Of a DNA stretch of 64,000 nucleotides, positions 52,777-61,263 are shown piece by piece. Source of the DNA: Platanthera guangdongensis (taxonomy: Eukaryota > Streptophyta > Magnoliopsida > Asparagales > Orchidaceae); the NCBI GenBank assembly GCA_039583875.1, contig CM077163.1, positions 113,531,213 through 113,595,212 on the forward strand, read 5' to 3'. Position 1 is the stretch's first letter, and the number at the start of each line of letters is the position of its first letter. The notes under the pieces are model-generated. The model was not told the origin of the DNA. It searched no databases and saw only the letters and a program-made list of their open reading frames with translations. The position numbers and the translations under genes are program-made.

Positions 52777-55623
52777 TGATAAGTTGTAAATATACCTATT
52801 TTTCTGTACATTAATTTAGTCGTTTTCCTTTCTTTTTGTCGTTTTTACTTATTTTTATTCAATAAAATGCTCCTATTTTTGTAAATATTATACTAACTTA
52901 GTTTATTTTATTTTTCAGGAAAAATGAAAATCTGCCAAAAAATTGACATGTCACGCCCGTGACATGTTGGTCACGCCCGTGACCAGGGCGTGACACGTCA
53001 AAATCCCGTGAATCAGCAATTTTTGAAGACCAAAGCCTGACACGCCCGGGGTCACGCCCGTGTCACCCGACACGGGGCGTGACCCAAGCCCGTGACACTC
53101 CACTCGACGATTTCATCTCGACGATCGTCGAGTGTCGACATTAGCAGTCACGCCTAGAGTCACGCCCGTGACCTAGGGCGTGACACCTCTTTCCGCTCGA
53201 CGATTTTCAACTCGACACTTTCAGCTCGACATTCGTCGAGTGTCGACACCAGCCGACACGCCCAGAGTCACGCCCGTGACCTGGGACGTGACCTTTCCAG
53301 CTAGCCCGACAAGACCCGCGCGGCGACTTTTTGGCGCACCGCGCCCAGATCCACCTACCTGTCACGCCCCCTGTCACGCCCGTGACCCAGGGCGTGACCT
53401 CTGCGAGACCGACACGTGTCCAGCCAAAGTCAACTTTCCCGTCAAATCGCCGGCCGCCTTCTCAAATAGTACTGTCACGCCTCCTGTCACGCCCGTGACC
53501 AAGGGCGTGACCCATGTAAATTTTGTCTATAAATTCAGAGGTTCTCCTTTGAATTCCTGTTCCCCTTTTGGGTACCATTTTGTATAAGGTTGTGCTGCCG
53601 AAATGCTTCCAAGGGTTATGTAAGGGATATTTTCTCCCCCTCTCCTTAGCTTTTAGTTTCTTGTCTTTGTAACTTGTCTTTTTAGTTAATGAAATATGTG
53701 TTTTCTTCTCATATATTGCCTTTGGAATGTAGCTATGCAACTCACACCTTATGCAATCTTATTTTCTTGTTATAACTTAGCTTATTTTCCTTCTTTTGTA
53801 ATGTGTGTGTGTGTGTATGAGATTAGTTTTTCTTGTTTTTATGTTTAGTTATTTTTACATTGTTTTGGTTTAACTTAGGTTTTTATAGTTTCTAATTCAT
53901 TCCTATAGATCCTAAAAACGTTTTCAAAGTGTTTTTCTTTTTTTTAACTTAGCTTTTTATTTCGTAAAACTTTTTCGTTCGTTTCGTTTTATTTTCACTT
54001 TTTAATCGTTTTTACGGAGTTATAGGAATGATAATATAGTCGTTTTAATTTTTCGTGCACTTCGATTTTTCGTTTTAAATCTTTTTCCTTATTTAATTTT
54101 TTCGTTCTCTTTTTATGCATTTCTACCGCATTATAGCGGTAGAAATGTATTCGTTTTTATTTTTCGAGCATTTTCATTTTGCGTTTATTTGCAAACTTTT
54201 TCGCTCCGTTTATTTTTATCTTTGCTTTTTATGCATTTCTACCGCATTTTAGCGGTAGAAATGCAGTTGTTTTAGTTTTTCGTTAACTTAGTTTTTTGCA
54301 ATTTTTTATGTGTGCGCATCTATTTCCGCCTACTCGTTAAGAGTTAAATGACGCTTTGCTTTATTTCAATTCTGTCGTGTGTGTGCGTGTGTTTTCATTT
54401 CAGTAGAGTGTGTGTGTTTTCATTTATGTCGAGAGAGTGTGTGCGTGCGTTGCATTTATTTTGTCCTACTCGGTTGAGTAGGACCCACATTTATTTTCTC
54501 CTACTCATTTGAGTAGGACTTGCGTGTGTGTGTTTTACTGCTTTCATTTCTCCCGCCCACGCAGTTGCGCCGGGACTCGCAATTTACTGCTTTCTTCAGT
54601 CCTACTCGTTTGGGTAGGACTTGCAATTTTCAGCTTTCCTTTACTGCTTTCATTTACTGCTTTCATTTTCAGCTTTCTTTCCTGCTTTATTTATTGCTTT
54701 CCTCGCAAGCCTTCCCCATTCCGATGAGTGGCTAACAGTTCTTAGCCCTCGGCATCGAAGAGCATTGGGACAGATAAAATAGCTTAAAATAATTAAAGGT
54801 CTAATCTTTCTAATTAATTAATAGTACTTAAGGTTTGCCCGGGGTTAACGACGCGTAGGACCACATATCGATGTGTGGGCCCTATTTCCGTTTTCCATAC
54901 GCTCGCCGAGAGGCCGTGCGTATGGACAGATCACCCCTTGGCAAAGAGAGTTCCGCACTAACCCTCGAGAGAGGAGGCGCGCCAACTCTACCGGATTGGG
55001 TTCCCCACCCAATAGCGGGGTTCTTAGCGTAATGCGGGCGTTAAGAGGAATCCTTCGTCGGACGAGAGCCCGGTCGAATAGTCTTAGCGTTCAGGTGAGC
55101 GATAGTCCTAGAGATAGGTGAGCTCATTTTAGTGGAACCTCCACGGCCAAGTCTCCGCCTTAATTAATTAGAAATTTAGGAGCTCTTTTTATTTAAAGTC
55201 TATTTTAGTTCAATTGTTTTTTCGGTGCCATCGAGCTAAGCTCTTCATCGGCACCACCTTCAAGCTTTCTTTTTATTGCTTTCATTTTCTTTCCGCCATT
55301 TTCTGTATTTTTATATAAAATATCCCGACAAGATAATTATCGGTAAAATAATAGTCCCCTCCAGGGAAGAGTAGAAATAATCGAACGGGCCCCGAGAACA
55401 ATACGACCTCGATATTCCACCCGGAATATCCTGTACTACTCACGATAGGTGCACTTGCCTCCTTTCGTTAAAACTCGATTTCTAAACCTTTTTTATATCC
55501 AAAATAAATAAATAAATACGCGCGACCCGTTTTCTTAAATAAATTCACTTCCGCCTTTTTTCGCAAATAAAACCGTCGGGGCGCCGCGTGACCGTAAATA
55601 AATTTTGGAGTTTTAACACATCA
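52777..55623 (+). repeat. 3' LTR of G3
   Basis: Near-identical to 47500-50347; ends ACACATCA, then target duplication TGCTC. Confidence 0.95.
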
Positions 55624-57837
55624 TGCTCCCTAAGAAAATGATATTTTATTTCAATATGTTTAGTTCTACTATGAGAAACAGGATTATGTGCAATTGATAT
55701 AGCACTTGTTGAATCACAAAAGAGTGGAGTTCTACTTACCTGAATTCCATAGTCCTCAAGCTGATGTTGTATCCACAGAAGTTGAGCACAGCAACTTCCT
55801 GCAGCCACATATTCTGATTCTGCAGTGGAGATAGCCACACTTGTTTGCTTTTTGCTACTCCATGAAATCAGTCTTCCACCTAGGAATTGACAGGTTCCAG
55901 TTGTGCTTTTTCTGTCTTCTTTGCATCCTGCAAAGTCTGCATCTGAATAACCTGTTAGTTCAAAATCCCCATTCCTAGGGTACCAGAGGCCTAGATAAGG
56001 AGTGCCCTTTAGATATCTCAATATTCTTTTGACTGCTGTCAAATGAGACTCTTTAGGGCAGGCTTGATACCTTGCACAGACACATGTAGCATACATGATA
56101 TCTGGTCTACTAGCTATCAAATATAATAGGGAGCCAACTATCCCTCTATACAAGGTTTCATCTACAGGTTTCCCTGCATCATCCTTGCTAAGAGACATAC
56201 TTGACCCCATGGGAGTCTTCATGGTACTAGATGAATCCATACCATACTTCCTTATGAGTTCTAGGGTGAACTTGGACTGGCAGATGGATAATCCATTCTC
56301 AGTCTGTCTTACTTGGAGACCCAAGAAGAACTTTAGATCTCCCATACTACTCATCTCAAATTGACCTTGCATTAGTTTTGCAAACTTTTTGCAAAGGCTA
56401 CTTTCAGTAGACCCAAATATAATGTCATCTACATATATTTGGACTAGTATTAATTTGCCTCTAGATTCCCTAAGGAATAGAGTCTTGTCTATTTTCCCCC
56501 TAGTGAACTTATTCTCAATGAGGAAACTAGACAGGGTTTCATACCAAGCCCTAGGGGCTTGCTTTAACCCATATAATGCTTTCCTAAGTCTATAGACATG
56601 ATTAGGTAGAGTTGAATCAACAAAACCTGATGGCTGTTCCACATAGACTTCCTCTTTAAGATTACCATTCAGAAATGCTGACTTGACATCCATTTGATAA
56701 ACTTTGAATCCTTGAAAGGTTGCATAGGCCAGGAACATCCTTATGGCTTCCAGTCTGGCTACTGGAGCAAAGGTTTGATCAAAATCAATACCTTCTTCCT
56801 GCCTATATCCTTTAGCAACCAATCTTGCTTTGTTCTTAATAATGACTCCATGTTCATCCATCTTGTTCCTATAGATCCACTTGGTCCCAATTATGTTGTG
56901 GTCTTTAGGTTTAGGAACAAGCTCCCAGACCTTGCACCTCTTGAACTGATTGAGTTCTTCTTGCATTGCCTCAATCCAATGAGGATCTAGAATGGCTTCT
57001 TCAAACTTCTTTGGTTCAACTTGGGATAGAAAACTGGAGTAGATTGCTGCATTCAGATTTCTGCTCCTTATTTGTACCCCTTGTCTTGGATCACCAATGA
57101 TTTGTTCAGCTGGATGATCTCTTAGATGCCTATTGGCTGGAGGCATCCTGACTTCAGGTAGAACTTCTTCAACTTCTTCATCTTGCTGAACTCCTTGTAC
57201 TTCACCTGCATTAGGTACATATAGTACTCCCCCTGGACAGCAGTCACTATTTTCTACTTGCTGCCTTGCAGTAGGTTCTTCTTCTATAGTGAGCTTATCC
57301 ATCTTCTTATTTATACATGTGGGGCTGCATACACTACTAGACAACTCATTGTTAATAAGTCTAGTTTCATCAAATACTACATGTACAGTCTCTTCTACAA
57401 CTTGTATAGATAAGTTGTAGACTCTATAAACCTTACTCTTATTGTTGTACCCAACAAAAATTCCCTCTTGGGACTTGGTAGCAAACTTAGTCAAGTAAGA
57501 CTTTCCATTGTTAAGTATAAAGCACTTACAACCAAAGATCCTGAAGTAGGATAGGTTTGGTTTCCGGCCTTTCACAACCTCATAGGGGGTCTTGTTGAGG
57601 CTTTTAGTTATGGTAGCCCTATTAATAACATGGCATGCAGTATTGACTGCTTCAGCCCAGAAGTATTCTGGTAGTGATGTATCACTTAATAGGGTCCTAC
57701 CAGCCTCAATCAAGGTTCTATTCTTCCTCTCAGCAATGCCATTTTGCTGAGGTGTTCTTGGTGAAGAAAACTCTTGAAATATCCCAAAGTCTTCACATAG
57801 TTTTGTCATGCTATCAGACTGAAATTCAGTACCATGG
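55624..57837 (-). CDS. pol: SIRE-like copia pol: integrase end, reverse transcriptase, RNase H (partial)
   Basis: Minus-strand open frame of about 737 codons with no stop, cut on both sides by insertions (57838 complex and G3). From the 5' side: end of the integrase core with [18 protein letters not shown] (catalytic Glu present), integrase C-terminal region ([20 protein letters not shown] segment), a variable linker, reverse transcriptase with [26 protein letters not shown] and the YVDDIIFGS active site, then RNase H with [17 protein letters not shown] and [15 protein letters not shown] motif (STAESEYVA). Reading beyond 55624 enters G3 LTR sequence, so the last 20 or so codons before the stop at about 55545 are foreign; the real end lies at 47499-47362. 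Confidence 0.93.
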
Positions 57838-58122
57838 TGTAACGACCCGGCCCTTTAAACCAAGGCCGCCCGGCCCACCAGTAGCCCATGGACCTTTAGA
57901 CCACGGACCACGGTGGTACAGCCGGAATATACCAAGGCCTGCAGGCCGTACACCCCAACGCCTCTCTGGCCTGTTTCTCAGCAAACAGCGCGTTGTTGGC
58001 GCAGGGATGTACGGCCTGCAGGCCTTGGTATATTCCGGTTGTACCACCGTGGTCCGTGGTCTAAAGGTCCATGGGCTACTGGTGGGCCGGGCGGCCTTGG
58101 TCTAAAGGGCCGGGTCGTTACA
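57838..58122. repeat. 285-bp fold-back with 115-nt arms
   Basis: TGTAACGACC...GGTCGTTACA: the first and last 115 nt are inverted copies with only two differences, around a 55-nt centre that can itself pair partly (CTGTTT/AAACAG). The inner part (CACCCCAACGCCTCTC) resembles 58225-58245 of the adjoining chromovirus LTR end, so the arms probably derive from such an LTR terminus. It breaks the SIRE pol coding sequence at 57837. No flanking duplication is seen. Confidence 0.9.
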
Positions 58123-58138
58123 AAAAAGTGCACTTTTT
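58123..58138. repeat. 16-bp perfect palindrome between two LTR termini
   Basis: AAAAAGTGCACTTTTT, lying between CGTTACA (ending 58122) and TGTAACG (starting 58141), so two LTR ends face each other across it. Confidence 0.95.
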
Positions 58139-58140
58139 AT

Positions 58141-59300
58141 TGTAACGTCCCTAGCCGATCCAACGTGACAGCGTCAGGGCTCCGCTCTAGGCGACGCTAC
58201 CGGGCTGCAGCCCAAGCACCCCAACCCCTCTCCATCCACAGGCGGGTTGTTGGTGGCCACAGCATCCCTTTCATGAGGTAAACTCGATAGTCAAGCCCGC
58301 ACTACGGGGACTTCCCAGGAGGTCACCCATCCCAGTACTACTCCAGCCCGAGCACGCTTAACTGGCTACAACCTGGACCTGAGGCATTCAAGAAAAGAAC
58401 ACCTCAGCAAGGAAACAATCCAATGTAAATAGAGCAATAGGTTAATGAGCAATAAGATGAAGGGGTACCAACCCGGCAACAACTGCTACAAGTAAAAGAA
58501 AAAGTGAATGACAGAAGGAAAAGAGTACAGTATAAAACACCACAGAGCACACCAAGTGCGAGCAATAAAACCAATGTGCCTTGCCAAGAGAGAGCCTGCA
58601 ACAGCACCAAGACATATACATATGCCAAAAGAAAGGAAGCATAAACAGGAAAGGGACTAACAGTCCTAACACGTGGGTAAGTGGCAGTGGTCAAACATGG
58701 GTCTGATTACATAACTAGGATCAGACCCAAAAAGGGCTAAGGGGTCAAACAGTGGCAGCTTTAGGGTCCCACACACACCAACCCAAACCGGGGCAAAAGG
58801 CGGTGGCCACAGCTCTCCACATAAAACCACCCCTCTAGAGGCCACCAAAACTCCACCACCTGCCACGACCCAAGAGTCGGCATGCAGAAATTAGCCGAAC
58901 ACCCAAAACACCCCCCCCCCTAGGGAAAAAAAGTCAATCTAACAATCCTAAGAAACACACGAACCCAAGACAAAACGTCGGGTCCAACCGACGCGGCCTT
59001 ACACGCCTAACCCGAACATTTTCATGTGTACGCCGCCCATGGCATGCACTAAGGCCTTTTTAGAATGCATAGCACATCATGCATAGCATAACATTTCATA
59101 AGCACAACGTGCCAAGCTACAGATTTGCAAGATGACATATGTACACACATGGTTTTGAGTCAAAAAAAAGGGAATACAAGTACATGCATTCATGGTCTAG
59201 GCACCTGAGTTAGTATGATGTTGGTGAACCATCTTAGGATAAGCATAACATCATCATGGTAAAAACAACTCCCAGAGCAAGTTTTGCAGTTGAAGTTCAT
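58141..59300 (-). mobile_element. chromovirus LTR 3' fragment, inverted
   Basis: On the minus strand it matches the 3' part of the element E LTR in order: GGGTTGGTACCCCTT, CTGAGGTGTTCT, GAATGCCTCAGGT, GTTGTAGC (compare 15610-15730), ending GGGACGTTACA at 58141. It therefore lies opposite to the downstream gag-pol of F. The right edge, about 59300, is uncertain, and no PBS is visible before F gag. The 66-117 codon frames inside are not genes. Confidence 0.65.
58299..58364 (-). other. 5S rRNA-derived segment inside an LTR
   Basis: Minus strand AGTTAAGCGTGCTCGGGC, GGAGTAGTACTGGGATGGG and TGACCTCCTGGGAAGTCC follow each other as in the 3' half of plant 5S rRNA, with a handful of mismatches. It covers the internal promoter region (A box, intermediate element, C box). 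The 5' half of the gene is absent, so this is not a 5S gene. Known precedent: Cassandra elements carry 5S sequences in their LTRs. Confidence 0.85.
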
Positions 59301-59381
59301 ATTTAAGTGTGTTTGTCTGTACCGGGTAGTTTTATTCTACTTGGTTGGCTAGGATTTGTCTAAAGTTTGTGCGATTTTAGG

Positions 59382-60710
59382 ATGGCGAGACGTCCTGCGA
59401 CGAGATCGAGCCCCCAATCCGAGGGTGAGATGTCAGGAGCGCAGAGCGATGCGTTGGTAGAAAGCTTGCGGCAGAGTAATGAGGAGTTATCGAGGCAAGT
59501 AGTGGCTATGCAGGCTCAGATTCAGTCCCTTGTAGCTGTGGTGGCGGGACAGCCCCCGAGAGCTCAGAACCCCGCAGAGGGGGTAGCTGTTCCTGTCCCT
59601 CCTGCTCCTCCCGTGCCTTTGGTTGTGGTGCCTCCGGAGATGGCGTTCATATCTCAGTTTCAGCGGCTGAGACCCCCTACTTATGATGGGCAGGCGGATT
59701 TAATGATTTTGGATGACTAACTGATTACCATTGAGGAAATGTTCTCTTACTCAGGGATTACGGACGATCAGAGAGTGATGCTCGCTGCCTACCAGCTCAA
59801 GGGCTTAGCAAAGAATTGGTGGCTGAGAGAGAAAGAGAGCTTAGTGGCAGGTTGCACTTGGGAGTCATTTAAGGTGCTGTTGTTAAGTAAGTTTCTGCCT
59901 TCAGTCGAACGGGACCGGCTAATGAACGGCTTTCTTCACTTAAAGCAGAGGAAACTCACGGTTAGTGAGTATGATATTGAGTTTAGTAAGTTGAGTCAGT
60001 TTGCTCCGGGTCTGGTGAGTGTTGAGGCAGACCGAGTTAAGCGATTTCTGGGTGGACTAAGAAGCGACATACAGCAGTTAGCGAATGCCTATGGAGCAGT
60101 CAGTTACGCCAGTGCGGTTGAAGCTGCTTTGAGAGTTGAGGCCATTGAGAATGCCAAGAATAGAGGCCAGCAGTTAAGGAAAGATAAGCGGAAGTCCGGT
60201 GGAGGGAAGAGCCCTCAGGAACCTGATGCTGTCGCAAGAAAGAAGGTCAAAGAGATTTGTAGCTTTTGTGGCCGGCCAGGCCACCCCTTTGAGAAGTGTT
60301 TCAAAAGGTTGGGAGCGCAGAAGAAGGAACAGGTGCACGCGATTCAGGGTACTTCCAGGGCAGACTTGGTGTGTGCCTTATGTGGAAGGAAGGGGCATGA
60401 GACTGCCCGTTGTTGGTTAAAAGATAAGGTCTGTTTTCAGTGCGGCCAGAAGGGTCATCTCAAGACAAGGTGCCCTCAGACCCAGTCTATTCTGCAGCAA
60501 GTTCCCCTCCAGGCTCTGCCACCGCCTCAGCAAGTGGATAAAGGAAAAGGAAAGTTGACTGTGCTCTCGGCAGACGAAGCGCAGACCTCGACCCAGGTTG
60601 TCTCAGGTTCGACTCCGCCCCAGTCGTTTCGTTACGTTTCTTCTTTGATGGTAGTTTTTGTTTTATCGCTTGTTGCCTTAGATGCGTGTGCAATTAGTAG
60701 GACGATTTAA
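59382..60710 (+). pseudogene. gag: chromovirus gag with three zinc knuckles, one in-frame stop
   Basis: ATG at 59382 (an in-frame ATG at 59367 also exists). Coiled-coil-like N-terminus (residues 15-50), Pro/Val linker, then the gag core (FSYSGITDD, YQLKGLAKNWW, KFLPSVERDRLMNGF, MNGFLHLKQRKLTVSEYD). A TAA at 59718-59720 interrupts it within the WxxxxLITIEEMF region; the frame then stays open to 60710. Three CX2CX4HX4C knuckles lie at 60258-60299, 60372-60413 and 60432-60473 and would bind element RNA. The last 30 or so codons (VVSG...VFVLSLVALDA) are unusually hydrophobic; see the finding on a possible intron-like insertion. Confidence 0.9.
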
Positions 60711-61263
60711 GATAAAGAACCGCTGGGCGTGCGTTCTCTTCGATTCCGACGCTACCCACTCGTTTGTGGCTAGAGCCTTCGTGGAGCGGTTCAGTTTGGG
60801 CCTAGATCGTGTTGGTGGTGCCTTCTGCGTTAAGTTCCCCTCCGGTGACTCTGTGGTTACGGACCTGGGTGTCCTAGATTGTCCGATTTTGTTGGGAGAT
60901 TTTCTAGCCAAGGCAGACTTGAAGGTGATTGACCTGGAGGACTTCGACGTTATTTTGGGCATGGACTGGTTGTCAAGGTACGATGTCGTGATCCAGTGCA
61001 AGGGTAAGCGCTTGGACTTCTTCAAAGACAACGGTCAGCCAGGGAGCATTTATGGGTATTCTCTCCAGGAGTCTCCAATCATTTCTGTGGTGCGTGCTCG
61101 GAAGTTGCTTGTTTCTGGCTGTTTCGCCTGTGTGGTTTCCCTAGTAGGGTCGATTGTTAGTGAGCCCCGTTTGGAAGATATTCCTGTGGTGTGTGACTTT
61201 TCTGATGTGTTTCCAGACGACCTTCCGGTCTTCCACCCGATCGAGATATCGAGTTCGCTATAG
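60682..61263 (+). pseudogene. chromovirus aspartic protease
   Basis: Frame +1 relative to gag, overlapping it by 29 nt. Active-site segment VLFDSDATHSFVA near 60735 (family norm D-S/T-G-A; here Asp replaces Gly), VILGMDWLSRYD near 60950. The frame is lost at about 61235, just before RT, by a small indel. Confidence 0.85.

Larger units (their letters stand above)
47500..55623 (+). mobile_element. non-autonomous Athila-type element G3
   Basis: LTRs of 2848 and 2847 bp, tRNA-Asp-type PBS and a PPT matching that of G2, but an internal region of only 2.4 kb without gag-pol. Perfect target duplication TGCTC (47495-47499, 55624-55628). By eye about 14 substitutions separate the LTRs (about 0.5%), so it is as young as G2. 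Orientation is given by PBS and PPT. LTR, 3' region and stem-loops are homologous to G2 but diverged, so G3 is a separate family probably moved by an Athila-encoded machinery. Confidence 0.92.
41796..57837 (-). mobile_element. SIRE/Maximus-like Ty1/copia element, 3' two-thirds
   Basis: Minus-strand order: integrase end, RT and RNase H (57837-55624), [G3 inserted], last codons of pol (47499-47362), a spacer with palindrome array, a long accessory ORF (46854-44023), PPT and 3' LTR (43725-41796). The 5' part is cut by an insertion complex starting at 57838. An extra long ORF between pol and the 3' LTR is the hallmark of SIRE elements. It sits inside the G1 LTR. Confidence 0.9.

Noticed and set aside
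57838..58122. A DNA transposon (MITE) with terminal inverted repeats
   Set aside because: No target-site duplication at its edges, and the arms resemble an adjacent chromovirus LTR end; kept as a fold-back of uncertain origin.
58299..58364. A genuine 5S rRNA gene
   Set aside because: Only the 3' half is present, with mismatches, and it is embedded in LTR sequence.
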